From: Klebsiella pneumoniae
GTDB lineage: Bacteria > Pseudomonadota > Gammaproteobacteria > Enterobacterales > Enterobacteriaceae
Assembly: GCF_000742135.1 (NCBI RefSeq)
Contig: NZ_KN046818.1
Location: forward strand, 3,787,447-3,851,446
DNA: 64,000 bases
Reading direction: 5' to 3'
Shown: positions 1 through 9,484 of the stretch, in pieces
How the letters are laid out: each line of letters starts with the position of its first letter
How positions within the stretch are numbered: position 1 is the stretch's first letter
Translations under genes and position numbers: made by a program
The notes under the pieces: generated by a model
Database searches by the model: none
The model's input: the letters and a program-made list of their open reading frames with translations, nothing else
What the model was told of the DNA's origin: nothing

Positions 1-857
1 CCCAGGCCGCGCCATTCGCTGTCGCCATCCAGGCGGAAGACGTCGGCCATCGCCGCCTGCGCCAGCGGGTTGCCGGCATCCGGCACCACGCGACGGTACT
101 GATTTTCCACATCGCTGCGCTGCGCTATTGTCTGCTCAACCAGCATCACCGCGCCTTGCAGTAGATCAAGCGGTTCGAAACCGGCGACCACTAAAGGACG
201 GTGATAGTCGCTGGCGATAAAGCCGTAGGCCTCGGTGCCGATCACCATACTGACGTGGCCCGGGGCGAGAAAGGCGTCGATTCCGTTCTCCGGCTGGTCC
301 AGCAGGCTGCGCAGGGTCGGCAGCAGGGTGATGTGCTGGCAGAAAAAGTAGAAGTTATCGACGTTGCGCTCTCGCGCCTGACGCAGGGTCAGGGCGGTAG
401 CGGGCATGGTGGTTTCGAAACCAAGACCAAAAAAGACCACCTCGCGCTGCGGATTTTGCTGCGCCAGCCGCAGAGCGTCCATCGGCGAGTAAACGATGCG
501 GACATCGGCGCCGCGGGCTTTCGCCTGCAGAAGCGAGCCGTTTTTACCCGGCACGCGCATGGCGTCGCCGAAGGTGCAGAAGATCACTCCCGGGCGGCTG
601 GCAATCTCAATGCAGGCGTCGATGCGCCCCATCGGCAGGACGCACACCGGGCAGCCGGGACCATGAATAAATTCGATGTTCTCCGGCAACAGCTGGTCGA
701 GCCCGAATTTAAAAATGGCATGGGTATGGCCGCCGCAGACCTCCATGATGCGCAGCGGTCGCGCGGCGGTGTGCGGCAGCAGACGCGCACGCTGCTGAAG
801 ATGGGCCACCAGCTGCATCACCTGTTCGGGGGCGCGGTATTCATCTACGTAACGCAT
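1..857 (-). CDS. hypD: HypD, hydrogenase maturation iron-sulfur protein (3' end outside window)
   Basis: HypD works with HypC to assemble the Fe(CN)2CO group of [NiFe] hydrogenases in the cytoplasm. The first 285 residues are present (the family is about 370), so the C-terminal cysteine cluster lies beyond the left edge. Visible family motifs are CGGHTHA near residue 42 and GPGCPVC near residue 67, which hold the cysteines used for cofactor assembly. The start ATG (855-857) shares bases with the hypC stop codon (TAATG), so the two are translationally coupled. It is the fourth gene of hypABCD. hypE and fhlA would be expected further left, by analogy with E. coli. Confidence 0.95.
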   Translation of the reverse strand, partial: MRYVDEYRAPEQVMQLVAHLQQRARLLPHTAARPLRIMEVCGGHTHAIFKFGLDQLLPENIEFIHGPGCPVCVLPMGRIDACIEIASRPGVIFCTFGDAMRVPGKNGSLLQAKARGADVRIVYSPMDALRLAQQNPQREVVFFGLGFETTMPATALTLRQARERNVDNFYFFCQHITLLPTLRSLLDQPENGIDAFLAPGHVSMVIGTEAYGFIASDYHRPLVVAGFEPLDLLQGAVMLVEQTIAQRSDVENQYRRVVPDAGNPLAQAAMADVFRLDGDSEWRGL

Positions 858-1129
858 TATCGCTCCTCGCCGTACAGCAGCGCGCCGACGTCCGGCTCCA
901 CGTCAAACATATTTTGCAGCGCCTCGAGGGTGTCGCGGGCTTCGGCTTCATTAATGACGCTCATGGCGAAGCCGACGTGCACCAGCACCCACTGGCCGAG
1001 CCGCGGCTGGCCCTGCTCATCAACGGCGCCGACCAGCGTCAGGTCGACGTCGCGCTGAATACCGCAAACTTCCACCTTCGCCAGCACGCCGTCGATGGCG
1101 CAAATTTGTCCCGGAATGCCTATGCACAT
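857..1129 (-). CDS. hypC: HypC/HybG-family hydrogenase maturation chaperone
   Basis: This 90-residue chaperone binds HypD and then the hydrogenase large-subunit precursor (HycE here) while the iron ligands are delivered. The start was chosen so that the protein begins MCIGIPG, because Cys2 after methionine removal is the essential residue of the family. A further upstream ATG at 1156 would bury it. The gene overlaps the end of hypB by 10 bases and the start of hypD by one base, so it sits tightly inside the hyp operon. Confidence 0.95.
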   Translation of the reverse strand: MCIGIPGQICAIDGVLAKVEVCGIQRDVDLTLVGAVDEQGQPRLGQWVLVHVGFAMSVINEAEARDTLEALQNMFDVEPDVGALLYGEER

Positions 1130-1992
1130 CGCTGCGTCTCCAGCCAGGTGAGCCACTGCTCCATGCCTTCGCCGCTGGTGGCGGAGACAAGAATAATTTC
1201 AATATGCGGATTGACCTCGCGGGCGCAGGCCAGGCACCGCTCAACGTCGAAATTGAGATACGGCAGCAGGTCGACTTTGTTGAGCAGCATCAGGCTGGCG
1301 GCGGCGAACATATGCGGATACTTCAGCGGTTTGTCTTCGCCTTCGGTGACCGACAGCACCGCCACCTTATGGCGCTCGCCGAGATCAAAGCTGGCCGGGC
1401 AGACCAGGTTGCCGACGTTTTCGATAAACAGAATGCCGCGGTCAGCCAGCGGCAGGCGCGGGGAGGCATCGGCGATCATCTGGGCGTCGAGATGGCAGCC
1501 TTTCCCGGTATTGACCTGAATCGCCGGGGTGCCGGTGGCGCGAATGCGGGCGGCGTCATTGACCGTTTGCTGATCGCCTTCAATCACCGCGCAGTCGGCG
1601 CGTCCTTTCATCCGGGTGAGGGTTTCGGTGAGCAGGGTGGTTTTGCCGGAGCCGGGGCTGGAAACCAGATTCAGCACCAGCTGCTGTTTTGCTGTGAAGC
1701 GTGCGCGGTTGCGTGCCGCCAGGCGGTTGTTTTTATCCAGCACGTCGATCTCCACTTCCAGCATCCGCCGCTGGCTCTGCCCCGGGGCGTGGGTACCCGC
1801 TTCGCCGTGGCCGTAATGCAGGTCGCCCTCTGGCGTGTGGGTGGGGGCGAAGTGGTCGATTTTGACACCGGTGATGGTCATCGTCTGGCGTGGGGCGGGC
1901 GCGAAGGGGGCGCTGCGGAACGCGGAATGCGGGTTTCGTTCGTCTCCTTCAATATAGAGGTTGCCTTCGCCACAGCCGCATGTTGTACACAT
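1120..1992 (-). CDS. hypB: HypB, nickel-inserting GTPase
   Basis: HypB is a SIMIBI-class GTPase that, with HypA, delivers nickel to the hydrogenase large subunit. The 290 residues match the E. coli length. The N-terminal CTTCGC motif is the high-affinity nickel site. The P-loop SSPGSGKTT lies near residue 112, followed by the D-x-Q/G and NKVD nucleotide-binding motifs. The N-terminal linker has only scattered histidines, so it is not the His-rich nickel-storage type. It lies 3 bases downstream of hypA and overlaps hypC. Confidence 0.96.
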   Translation of the reverse strand: MCTTCGCGEGNLYIEGDERNPHSAFRSAPFAPAPRQTMTITGVKIDHFAPTHTPEGDLHYGHGEAGTHAPGQSQRRMLEVEIDVLDKNNRLAARNRARFTAKQQLVLNLVSSPGSGKTTLLTETLTRMKGRADCAVIEGDQQTVNDAARIRATGTPAIQVNTGKGCHLDAQMIADASPRLPLADRGILFIENVGNLVCPASFDLGERHKVAVLSVTEGEDKPLKYPHMFAAASLMLLNKVDLLPYLNFDVERCLACAREVNPHIEIILVSATSGEGMEQWLTWLETQRCA

Positions 1993-1995
1993 AAT

Positions 1996-2340
1996 TTACT
2001 CCAATTCTAAACGCTGAATCTGTAAGCCATCATCCGCCACGATCTGCAGCTGGTCGTTATTGCAGTGCGGGCAGCGGCGAACGTGCTGCGAGACAAGATG
2101 GACGTACTGCTGACAGCGATCGCACCAGCATTCAGCCTGTTGTTCGGCGATATGCAGTTCGCACCCCTCCGCCAGCGTGCCGCGGCAGACCAGCTCAAAG
2201 CAGAAGGTCAGGGCGCTGGCTTCCACGCAGGAAAATGCGCCGACCTTGAGCCACACGCCGGTAACCCGCCGCGCGCCGGCCTGCTGCGCCTGTTGTTCAA
2301 TAATTTCCAGCGCCCGCTGGCTGAGGGTGATTTCGTGCAT
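1996..2340 (-). CDS. hypA: HypA, nickel metallochaperone
   Basis: A 114-residue nickel carrier that partners HypB in [NiFe] hydrogenase maturation. It begins MHE, where His2 is the nickel ligand, and carries two CxxC pairs (CDRC and CPHC) in the second half that form the structural zinc site. It is the first gene of the hyp operon and diverges from hycA. The sigma54-type promoter at 2371-2386 on this strand starts about 30 bases upstream of the coding region. Confidence 0.95.
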   Translation of the reverse strand: MHEITLSQRALEIIEQQAQQAGARRVTGVWLKVGAFSCVEASALTFCFELVCRGTLAEGCELHIAEQQAECWCDRCQQYVHLVSQHVRRCPHCNNDQLQIVADDGLQIQRLELE

Positions 2341-2370
2341 AGTCGCCTCCGTATCGCGATGCGCCTTCTA

Positions 2371-2386
2371 TGCAATAACGATGCCA
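2371..2386 (-). promoter_or_regulatory. Sigma54 -24/-12 promoter of hypABCD
   Basis: On the minus strand the sequence reads TGGCATCGTTATTGCA. It has the invariant GG and GC exactly 12 bases apart and a consensus TTGCA -12 element. It points into hypA. In E. coli the hyp promoter is sigma54- and FhlA-dependent, which agrees. Confidence 0.85.
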
Positions 2387-2409
2387 GAATGAAATCGTCG
2401 TGGCAGTCA

Positions 2410-2445
2410 ATGTCGATGTCGACGCCCCGGGGCTGTCATCGACAT
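2410..2445. promoter_or_regulatory. Inverted repeat between hypA and hycA, candidate FhlA enhancer
   Basis: ATGTCGATG (2410-2418) and CATCGACAT (2437-2445) form a perfect 9-base inverted repeat separated by 18 bases. It lies between the two divergent sigma54 promoters and contains CTGTCATCG (2433-2441), a word repeated upstream of hydN. FhlA is known to bind between these operons in E. coli. Assigning this exact repeat to FhlA is inference. Confidence 0.55.
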
Positions 2446-2499
2446 GTCGTATCGGCAGAGGTCGATATAAAAACATAGTTAAATCAATTAAATAAAATC

Positions 2500-2515
2500 T
2501 GGCATGAAAAATGCT
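2500..2515 (+). promoter_or_regulatory. Sigma54 -24/-12 promoter of the hyc operon
   Basis: TGGCATGAAAAATGCT has GG and GC 12 bases apart and ends 34 bases before the hycA start. It resembles the known E. coli hyc promoter, and the position leaves room for a leader with the GGAG ribosome site before 2550. Confidence 0.85.
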
Positions 2516-2549
2516 TAGAGGGTGCATCTCATGCTACGGAGAAACCGAT

Positions 2550-2999
2550 ATGACTATTTGGGAAATAAGTGAAAAGGCGGATTACATCGCCGACCGTCAC
2601 CGGCAGCAGCAGGAGCAGTGGCACATCTACTGTAACTCGCTGGTTCAGGGGATCACCTTGTCGAAGGCCCGCCTGCATCACGCGATGAGCTGCGCGCCGG
2701 ATAAAGAGCTGTGCTTCGTGCTGTTCGGCCATTTTCAGGTGTTCGTCGCCCTCGCGGAAGGCTTCAACAGCCACACCATCGAGTACTACGTCGAAAACAA
2801 AAACGGCGGTGATAAGTATCTGATTGCTCAGGCCACCCTCGCAATGGATGGCACGGTGGACGGCCGCATCAGCAACCGCTCCCGCGACCAGGTGCTGGAG
2901 CACTATCTGGCGATTATCGCCACCGTCTATGACCGTCTGTATGACGCCATGGAACAAGACCAACCGGTGGATTTAAGCCATCTGGCGCTGACCCACTGA
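2550..2999 (+). CDS. hycA: HycA, regulator of formate hydrogenlyase expression
   Basis: This small soluble protein (149 residues, E. coli 153) counteracts FhlA activation of the formate regulon. No enzymatic motif is visible, and identification rests on whole-length resemblance and on being first in the hyc operon. The start was placed at ATG 2550, preceded by a GGAG-type ribosome site and beginning MTIWEIS. An in-frame start 39 bases upstream would overlap the promoter. An 82-base gap with its own inverted repeat separates it from hycB. Confidence 0.93.
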   Translation: MTIWEISEKADYIADRHRQQQEQWHIYCNSLVQGITLSKARLHHAMSCAPDKELCFVLFGHFQVFVALAEGFNSHTIEYYVENKNGGDKYLIAQATLAMDGTVDGRISNRSRDQVLEHYLAIIATVYDRLYDAMEQDQPVDLSHLALTH

Positions 3000-3005
3000 T
3001 CGTAA

Positions 3006-3033
3006 GGTGTCGACACGTGTCGAAAATGACACC
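3006..3033. promoter_or_regulatory. Inverted repeats between hycA and hycB, candidate second FhlA site
   Basis: GGTGTC at 3006 and GACACC ending at 3033 flank a nested TGTCGACA palindrome. FhlA binds an intergenic site at this place in E. coli. The match in position is the main support, and the shared TGTCG/ATGACA words are the secondary support. Confidence 0.5.
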
Positions 3034-3081
3034 TGCGCAACCTTATTTCGTCAAAAATGACTTTCACCCGAGGATGACCCG

Positions 3082-3690
3082 GTGAACCGTTTTGTAATTG
3101 CTGACTCCACTGTCTGTATCGGCTGCCGCACCTGCGAAGCCGCCTGCTCTGAGACGCATCGCCAGCACGGCCTGCAGGCTATGCCGCGGCTGCAGGTGAT
3201 GCGTAATGAAAAAGAATCGGCACCGCAGATGTGCCACCACTGTGAAGATGCTCCCTGCGCCACCGTCTGCCCGGTTAACGCCATCCAGCGCGTCGATGGC
3301 GCGGTCCAGCTCAACGAGAGCCTGTGCGTAAGCTGCAAACTGTGCGGCATTGCCTGCCCGTTCGGCGCCATTGAATTTTCCGGCAGCCGCCCGCTGGATA
3401 TCCCGGCGAATGCCAATACCCGGCTGGCGCCCCCCGCGCCGCCGGCGCCGGCGCGCGTCAGCTCGCTGCTCGACTGGGTACCGGGCGTGCGCGCTATTGC
3501 CGTGAAATGCGACCTCTGCCACTTCGATGACCAGGGCCCGGCCTGCGTGCGGACCTGTCCGACCAACGCGCTGATGCTGGTGGATAGCCGTGATATCGCC
3601 CAGGCCAGCAAGCGTAAACGCCAGCTGACCTTTAATACCGACCTTGGCGACTTGTCGCTGTTCCAGGCGCAACAGGGGGAGAGGGAATGA
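3082..3690 (+). CDS. hycB: HycB, polyferredoxin subunit of formate hydrogenlyase
   Basis: HycB passes electrons from formate dehydrogenase H to hydrogenase-3 on the cytoplasmic face of the membrane. Its 202 residues contain four cysteine clusters for [4Fe-4S] centres: [11 protein letters not shown] near residue 12, CHHC...PCATVC near residue 52, CVSCKLCGIAC near residue 84 and CDLC...ACVRTC near residue 143. It starts with GTG (3082) and overlaps hycC by 4 bases. HydN, encoded at 15,152, is a paralogue with the same cluster layout. Confidence 0.96.
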   Translation: MNRFVIADSTVCIGCRTCEAACSETHRQHGLQAMPRLQVMRNEKESAPQMCHHCEDAPCATVCPVNAIQRVDGAVQLNESLCVSCKLCGIACPFGAIEFSGSRPLDIPANANTRLAPPAPPAPARVSSLLDWVPGVRAIAVKCDLCHFDDQGPACVRTCPTNALMLVDSRDIAQASKRKRQLTFNTDLGDLSLFQAQQGERE

Positions 3691-5513
3691 GTGTAATTGG
3701 ATTAGTGAATCAGGCGGTGGCGTGGTATGCCGCCAGCGCCGTACTGGCCTTTCTGTTTGCCATGCGCAAACCGCTCAGCGGCGCCATTGCCGGGATCGGC
3801 GGCGCGGTGGCCAGCGCCATGCTGGTGGTCGCCGGCGGCGCCGCGCTGCTGATGCCGGAGCGGATCCACGGCGGCATGCTGCAGTTTCTCCACCTGACGA
3901 TACGGGTGGGGGGCGTCAACGCGCTGTGGCTGCTGGCCATCGGCCTGTCGGCGCTGCCGGTGTCATTGTTCAATATTAGCTGGCATCGCCACCCGCAGGT
4001 GAAGGCCAACGGCCCGCTGGTCAACCTGCTGCTGGCCGCCGCGACCTGCGCGGTGGTGGTGACCAATATCGGTTCACTGGTGGTGATGGCGGAGATCATG
4101 GCGCTCTGCGCGGCGTTTCTCACCGGCTGCGCCGCCTCCGGTAAGCTGTGGTTTGCGCTGGGGCGTCTCGGTACTTTGCTGATGGCCTGGACCTGCTGGC
4201 TGGTGTGCTCAACCTACGGCACCCTCGAGCTGGCGCAGATCAACCTTCAGGCGGCGGATATGATGCAGAACCCGCTGCTCTGGCTGCCGGGTCTGGTGGG
4301 GTTCGCCCTGCTGGCCGGGGCGATCCCGCTGCACGGCTGGGCGCCGCAGGCCCACGCCGGGGCCAGCGCGCCGGCCGCCGCGCTGTTTTCCACGGTAGTG
4401 ATGAAAGTCGGTCTGTACGGCATGCTGACCGTTTCGCTGGCCGGCGGCGTGCCGCCGCTGTGGTGGGGCGTGATGCTGCTGGCGCTGGGGATGATCACCG
4501 CCTTTATCGGCGGACTGTATGCGCTGATGGAGCATAACATTCAGCGCCTGCTGGCCTATCACACCCTGGAGAATATCGGCATTATCCTGCTGGGGCTGGG
4601 CGCCTTCGTCACCGGCGTGGCGACCCGCAACAGCACGCTGATGGTGCTGGGCTTTATCGGCGGCATGTATCACCTGATTAACCACAGCCTGTTCAAAACC
4701 ACGCTGTTCCTCGGTGCCGGAGCGGTGTGGTTCCGCACCGGCCATCGCGATATCGAGAAGCTGGGCGGCATCGGTAAAAAAATGCCGCTGATCTCCCTCG
4801 CCATGCTGGTGGGGCTGATGGCAATGGCGGCCCTGCCGCCGCTGAACGGCTTCGCCGGCGAATGGGTTATCTATCAATCCTTCTTCAAAATGAGCACTGG
4901 CGACCTGTTTATTGGCCGTTTGCTGGGGCCGCTACTGGCCGTTGGCCTGGCGATCACTGGCGCACTGGCGGTGATGTGTATGGCGAAAGTCTATGGCGTG
5001 ACCTTCCTCGGCGCGCCGCGGACGAAAGAGGCGGAAAACGCCACCTGCGCCCCCTGGCTGATGACCCTGAGCGTGGTGCTGGCGGCGGTTTTCTGCCTCG
5101 TTGGCGGCATCGCCGCGCCGTGGCTGCTGCCGCTGGTGAGCGGCGCCTTCCCGGTGCAGGCTCAGGTATCGAGCGTGGTGTCGCAGCCGATGATCGCGCT
5201 GCTGCTTATCGCCTGCCCGCTGCTGCCGTTCCTGCTGATGCTCTTCTTTAAAGGCGATCGCCTGGCGGCGCGCTCGCGCGGCGCGGCGTGGGTCTGCGGT
5301 TACGACCACGAGCAGTCGATGGTGGTAACGGCCCACGGCTTTGCCATGCCGGTGAAAGAGGCCTTTGCGCCGTTGCTGAAGCTGCGTCACTGGCTGAACC
5401 CGGTGCGTCTGGTGCCGGGCTGGCAATCGGCCTCGGTGCCGGCGCTGCTGCGCGGGATCGCGCTGGTTGAGCTGGCGGTGCTGGTGGTGATTGTCATTTC
5501 GCGAGGAGCCTGA
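3687..5513 (+). CDS. hycC: HycC, antiporter-like membrane subunit of formate hydrogenlyase
   Basis: A 608-residue polytopic inner-membrane protein of the NuoL/Mrp antiporter family, the same length as E. coli HycC. The central part holds the family helices with conserved charged residues (for example the HAGASAPAAA and LINHSLFKTTLF stretches). It anchors the hydrogenase-3 module and may couple hydrogen release to ion movement. The coupling is inferred from the family and is not visible in the sequence. It overlaps hycB by 4 bases and is followed by hycD after 2 bases. Confidence 0.96.
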   Translation: MSVIGLVNQAVAWYAASAVLAFLFAMRKPLSGAIAGIGGAVASAMLVVAGGAALLMPERIHGGMLQFLHLTIRVGGVNALWLLAIGLSALPVSLFNISWHRHPQVKANGPLVNLLLAAATCAVVVTNIGSLVVMAEIMALCAAFLTGCAASGKLWFALGRLGTLLMAWTCWLVCSTYGTLELAQINLQAADMMQNPLLWLPGLVGFALLAGAIPLHGWAPQAHAGASAPAAALFSTVVMKVGLYGMLTVSLAGGVPPLWWGVMLLALGMITAFIGGLYALMEHNIQRLLAYHTLENIGIILLGLGAFVTGVATRNSTLMVLGFIGGMYHLINHSLFKTTLFLGAGAVWFRTGHRDIEKLGGIGKKMPLISLAMLVGLMAMAALPPLNGFAGEWVIYQSFFKMSTGDLFIGRLLGPLLAVGLAITGALAVMCMAKVYGVTFLGAPRTKEAENATCAPWLMTLSVVLAAVFCLVGGIAAPWLLPLVSGAFPVQAQVSSVVSQPMIALLLIACPLLPFLLMLFFKGDRLAARSRGAAWVCGYDHEQSMVVTAHGFAMPVKEAFAPLLKLRHWLNPVRLVPGWQSASVPALLRGIALVELAVLVVIVISRGA

Positions 5514-5515
5514 GA

Positions 5516-6439
5516 ATGAGTCTGTTAATTGCATTGCTACAGGCGCTGGTGCTGTTTGCCGTCGCGCCGCTGTTGTCCGGGATCGTTCGCGTCGCCCGCG
5601 CGCGGCTGCATAACCGCCGTGGACCGGGGGTACTGCAGGAGTATCGCGATATCCTGAAACTGCTGGGCCGCCAGAGCGTCGGTCCTGACGCCTCGGGCTG
5701 GGTGTTTCGCCTGACGCCGTACGTCATGGTGGGCGTGATGCTGACCATCGCCACCGCGCTGCCGGTGGTGACGGTAGACTCCCCGCTGCCGGTGCTGGGG
5801 GATCTCATCACCCTGATCTACCTGTTCGCCATCGCCCGTTTCTTCTTTGCCATTTCCGGTCTGGACACCGGCAGCCCGTTTACCGCGCTGGGCAGCAGTC
5901 GCGAAGCGATGCTCGGCGTGCTGGTGGAGCCGATCCTGCTGTTGGGCCTGTGGGTGGCGGCGCAGGTCGCCGGCTCGACCCATATCAGCGCCATCACCGA
6001 TACCCTTTACCACTGGCCGGCGGCGCGCAGCATTCCACTGATTCTGGCGTTATGCGCCTGCGCCTTCGCCACCTTTATCGAGATGGGCAAACTGCCGTTC
6101 GATCTGGCGGAAGCGGAGCAGGAGCTGCAGGAAGGGCCGCTGTCGGAATACAGCGGCAGCGGCTTTGGCATCCTGAAGTGGGGCATCAGCCTCAAACAGC
6201 TGGTGGTGCTGCAGATGTTTGTCGGGGTCTTCTTTCCGTGGGGCCAGATGACCAGCTTCAGCGTCGGCGGCCTGCTGCTGGCGCTGGTGGTTGCCATCGT
6301 TAAGCTGGTGGTTGGGGTGCTAATTATCGCGCTGTTTGAAAACAGCATGGCGCGTCTGCGTTTTTGTGCCACCTCCCGCGTCACCTGGGCCGGGTTTGGT
6401 TTCGCCTTTTTAGCTTTCGTCTCCTTGCTGGTGGCGTGA
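5516..6439 (+). CDS. hycD: HycD, NuoH-like membrane subunit of formate hydrogenlyase
   Basis: A 307-residue integral membrane protein of the NuoH/HyfC family that joins the soluble hydrogenase arm to the membrane. The segment EMGKLPFDLAEAEQEL near residue 190 carries the acidic residues typical of the family. Several long hydrophobic helices are present at both ends. It lies between hycC and hycE in a continuous run of genes. Confidence 0.96.
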   Translation: MSLLIALLQALVLFAVAPLLSGIVRVARARLHNRRGPGVLQEYRDILKLLGRQSVGPDASGWVFRLTPYVMVGVMLTIATALPVVTVDSPLPVLGDLITLIYLFAIARFFFAISGLDTGSPFTALGSSREAMLGVLVEPILLLGLWVAAQVAGSTHISAITDTLYHWPAARSIPLILALCACAFATFIEMGKLPFDLAEAEQELQEGPLSEYSGSGFGILKWGISLKQLVVLQMFVGVFFPWGQMTSFSVGGLLLALVVAIVKLVVGVLIIALFENSMARLRFCATSRVTWAGFGFAFLAFVSLLVA

Positions 6440-6455
6440 TTAAGAGAGTTTGAGC

Positions 6456-8165
6456 ATGTCTGAAGAAAAAATCGGTCAACACTACCTTGCGGCGCTGCAC
6501 CAGGCCTTTCCCGGCGTGGTGCTGGACGAAGCCTGGCAGACCAAAGACCAGTTAACCATCACCGTGAAGGTCAACTACCTGCCGGAAGTGGTGGAGTTTC
6601 TCTACTACCAGCAGGGCGGCTGGCTGTCGGTGCTGTTCGGCAACGATGAACGTAAGCTCAACGGCCACTACGCGGTCTATTACGTGCTGTCGATGGAGCA
6701 GGGCACCAAATGCTGGATCACCGTGCGCGTGGAAGTGGACGCCAACAAACCGGAATACCCGTCGGTGACGCCGCGCGTCCCGGCGGCGGTATGGGGCGAG
6801 CGCGAAGTGCGCGATATGTACGGCCTGGTGCCGGTCGGCCTGCCGGACGAACGCCGGCTGGTGCTGCCGGACGACTGGCCGGACGAACTCTATCCGCTGC
6901 GCAAAGACAGCATGGATTATCGCCAGCGTCCGGCGCCGACCACCGACGCCGAAACCTACGAGTTTATTAACGAGCTCGGCAGCAAGAAAAACAACGTGGT
7001 GCCGATCGGCCCGCTGCACGTCACCTCTGATGAACCTGGCCACTTCCGCCTGTTCGTTGACGGCGAGAACATTATCGACGCCGACTACCGCCTGTTCTAC
7101 GTCCATCGCGGGATGGAAAAGCTGGCGGAAACCCGCATGGGTTATAACGAAGTGACCTTCCTGTCGGACCGGGTGTGCGGCATCTGCGGCTTTGCCCACA
7201 GCACCGCTTACACCACCTCGGTGGAGAACGCGATGGGCATCGTGGTGCCGGAGCGGGCGCAGATGATCCGCGCCATTCTGCTGGAGGTGGAACGCCTGCA
7301 CTCGCACCTGCTGAACCTCGGTCTGGCCTGCCACTTTACCGGCTTTGACTCCGGCTTTATGCAGTTCTTCCGCGTGCGCGAAACCTCGATGAAGATGGCA
7401 GAGATCCTTACCGGCGCGCGTAAAACCTACGGTCTGAACCTGATTGGCGGGATCCGCCGCGACCTGCTGAAAGAGGACATGATCCAGACCCGTCAGCTGG
7501 CGCAGCAGATGCGTCGCGACGTGCAGGAGCTGGTGGATATGCTGCTCAGCACGCCGAATATGGAACAGCGTACCGTCGGTATTGGCCGTCTGGACCCGGA
7601 AATCGCCCGCGACTTCAGCAACGTAGGCCCGATGGTGCGCGCCAGCGGCCACGCCCGCGACACCCGCGCCGACCACCCGTTTGTCGGTTACGGCCTGCTG
7701 CCGATGGAAGTCCACAGCGAGCAGGGCTGCGACGTGATATCTCGCCTCAAGGTGCGGATCAACGAGGTTTACACCGCGCTGAATATGATTGATTTCGGTC
7801 TCGATAACCTGCCGGGCGGCCCGCTGATGGTGGAGGGGTTCACCTATATTCCGCACCGCTTCGCGCTGGGCTTCTCCGAGGCGCCGCGCGGCGACGATAT
7901 CCACTGGAGCATGACCGGCGACAACCAGAAACTGTACCGCTGGCGCTGCCGGGCGGCGACTTACGCCAACTGGCCGACCCTGCGCTATATGCTGCGCGGC
8001 AACACCGTTTCCGATGCGCCGCTGATCATCGGCAGCCTCGACCCGTGCTACTCCTGTACTGACCGCATGACCGTGGTCGATGTACGCAAGAAGAAGAGCA
8101 AAGTGGTGCCATACAAAGAGCTGGAGCGCTACAGCATCGAGCGTAAAAACTCGCCGCTGAAATAA
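6456..8165 (+). CDS. hycE: HycE, large (catalytic) subunit of hydrogenase-3
   Basis: HycE carries the Ni-Fe active site that reduces protons to hydrogen. The first 170 or so residues are a NuoC-like domain and the rest a NuoD/[NiFe] large-subunit domain. The ligand motifs are RVCGICGFAHS near residue 241 and DPCYSCTDRM near residue 529. The Arg-Met pair in the latter is where HycI removes the C-terminal tail. The ATG at 6456 gives 569 residues as in E. coli, while a TTG two codons upstream is possible but weaker. It depends on hypABCDF in the same window for its cofactor. Confidence 0.97.
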   Translation: MSEEKIGQHYLAALHQAFPGVVLDEAWQTKDQLTITVKVNYLPEVVEFLYYQQGGWLSVLFGNDERKLNGHYAVYYVLSMEQGTKCWITVRVEVDANKPEYPSVTPRVPAAVWGEREVRDMYGLVPVGLPDERRLVLPDDWPDELYPLRKDSMDYRQRPAPTTDAETYEFINELGSKKNNVVPIGPLHVTSDEPGHFRLFVDGENIIDADYRLFYVHRGMEKLAETRMGYNEVTFLSDRVCGICGFAHSTAYTTSVENAMGIVVPERAQMIRAILLEVERLHSHLLNLGLACHFTGFDSGFMQFFRVRETSMKMAEILTGARKTYGLNLIGGIRRDLLKEDMIQTRQLAQQMRRDVQELVDMLLSTPNMEQRTVGIGRLDPEIARDFSNVGPMVRASGHARDTRADHPFVGYGLLPMEVHSEQGCDVISRLKVRINEVYTALNMIDFGLDNLPGGPLMVEGFTYIPHRFALGFSEAPRGDDIHWSMTGDNQKLYRWRCRAATYANWPTLRYMLRGNTVSDAPLIIGSLDPCYSCTDRMTVVDVRKKKSKVVPYKELERYSIERKNSPLK

Positions 8166-8174
8166 GGAATCGCC

Positions 8175-8717
8175 ATGTTTACCTTTATTAAAAAAGTTAT
8201 TAAGACCGGCACCGCGACGCACGCCTACCCGCTGGAGCCGATGCCGGTGGACAAAAACTTTCGCGGCAAGCCGGAGCATACGCCACAGCAGTGTATCGGC
8301 TGCGCGGCCTGCGTGAACGCCTGCCCGTCGAACGCCCTGACGGTCGAGATCGATCTGGCCACTAACCAGCTGGCGTGGCAGTTCAACCTCGGGCGCTGTA
8401 TCTTCTGCGGTCGCTGTGAAGAGGTGTGCCCGACGGCGGCCATTAAGCTGTCGCCGGAGTATGAGCTGGCGGTGTGGAAGAAAGAGGATTTCCTCCAGCA
8501 GTCGCGCTTCGCTATCTGCCACTGCCGGGAGTGCCAGCGTCCGTTCGCGGTGCAGAAGGAGATCGACTACGCCATCGCGCTGCTCAAGCATAACGGCGAT
8601 ACCCGCGCCGAGCTGCACCGCGAAAGCTTCGAAACCTGCCCGGAATGCAAGCGCCAGAAATGCCTGGTGCCGTCCGATCGTATTGAACTGACCCGCCATA
8701 TGAGGGAGGCCAGCTGA
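8175..8717 (+). CDS. hycF: HycF, ferredoxin-like subunit of formate hydrogenlyase
   Basis: A 180-residue NuoI-like electron carrier. Two [4Fe-4S] motifs, [12 protein letters not shown] near residue 41 and [12 protein letters not shown] near residue 76, form the ferredoxin domain. A C-terminal set of cysteines (CHCREC and CPECKRQKC) probably binds another metal, as in E. coli HycF. The stop codon overlaps the hycG start by one base (TGATG). Confidence 0.95.
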   Translation: MFTFIKKVIKTGTATHAYPLEPMPVDKNFRGKPEHTPQQCIGCAACVNACPSNALTVEIDLATNQLAWQFNLGRCIFCGRCEEVCPTAAIKLSPEYELAVWKKEDFLQQSRFAICHCRECQRPFAVQKEIDYAIALLKHNGDTRAELHRESFETCPECKRQKCLVPSDRIELTRHMREAS

Positions 8718-9484
8718 TGAGTACTTTACTTGGCCCGCGCGATGAAAACGGCATTCCCGTGCCGATGACGGTGGATGAATCCATCGCCAGCATGAAGGCC
8801 TCGCTACTGAAGAAGATTAAACGTTCGGCCTACGTCTACCGCGTCGACTGTGGCGGCTGCAACGGCTGCGAAATCGAAATTTTCGCCACCCTTTCGCCAC
8901 TGTTCGACGCTGAACGCTTCGGGATTAAGGTGGTGCCTTCGCCGCGCCATGCCGATATTCTGTTGTTTACCGGGGCAGTGACTCGCGCGATGCGCTCCCC
9001 GGCGCTGCGCGCCTGGCAGTCGGCGCCGGATCCGAAGATCTGTATCTCCTACGGCGCCTGCGGCAACAGCGGCGGCATCTTCCACGACCTGTACTGCGTC
9101 TGGGGCGGTACCGATAAAATCGTACCGGTCGACGTCTATATTCCGGGCTGCCCGCCGACGCCAGCCGCCACGCTGTACGGCTTCGCCATGGCGCTTGGCC
9201 TGCTGGAGCAGAAAATTCATGCCCGTCTGCCGGGTGAGCTCGACGAACAGCCGACCGAGCTGCTGCATGCCGATATGGTGCAGCCTCTGCGGGTGCGCAT
9301 CGATCGCGAAGCGCGGCGTCTGGCGGGCTACCGCTATGGACGGCAGATTGCCGATGACTATATGCGTCTGCTTGGCCAGGGCGACAGCCAGGTGCTGCGC
9401 TGGCTGGAGGCGGAGAAAGATCCGCGTCTGACCGAGATCGTCACCCATCTCAACCAGGTGGTCGAGGGGGCGCGTATCCGATGA
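8717..9484 (+). CDS. hycG: HycG, small subunit of hydrogenase-3
   Basis: A 255-residue NuoB-like protein that holds the [4Fe-4S] cluster closest to the active site and docks with HycE. The cluster ligands lie in CGGCNGCE near residue 48, GACGNSGG near residue 113 and GCPPTP near residue 142. It overlaps hycF at its start and hycH at its end. Confidence 0.96.
   Translation: MSTLLGPRDENGIPVPMTVDESIASMKASLLKKIKRSAYVYRVDCGGCNGCEIEIFATLSPLFDAERFGIKVVPSPRHADILLFTGAVTRAMRSPALRAWQSAPDPKICISYGACGNSGGIFHDLYCVWGGTDKIVPVDVYIPGCPPTPAATLYGFAMALGLLEQKIHARLPGELDEQPTELLHADMVQPLRVRIDREARRLAGYRYGRQIADDYMRLLGQGDSQVLRWLEAEKDPRLTEIVTHLNQVVEGARIR

Noticed and set aside
6552-8699. 715-residue open frame opposite hycE and hycF
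   Set aside because: It mirrors the reading frame of two certain genes, has a His/Arg-rich composition typical of an antisense shadow, and has no known motif.
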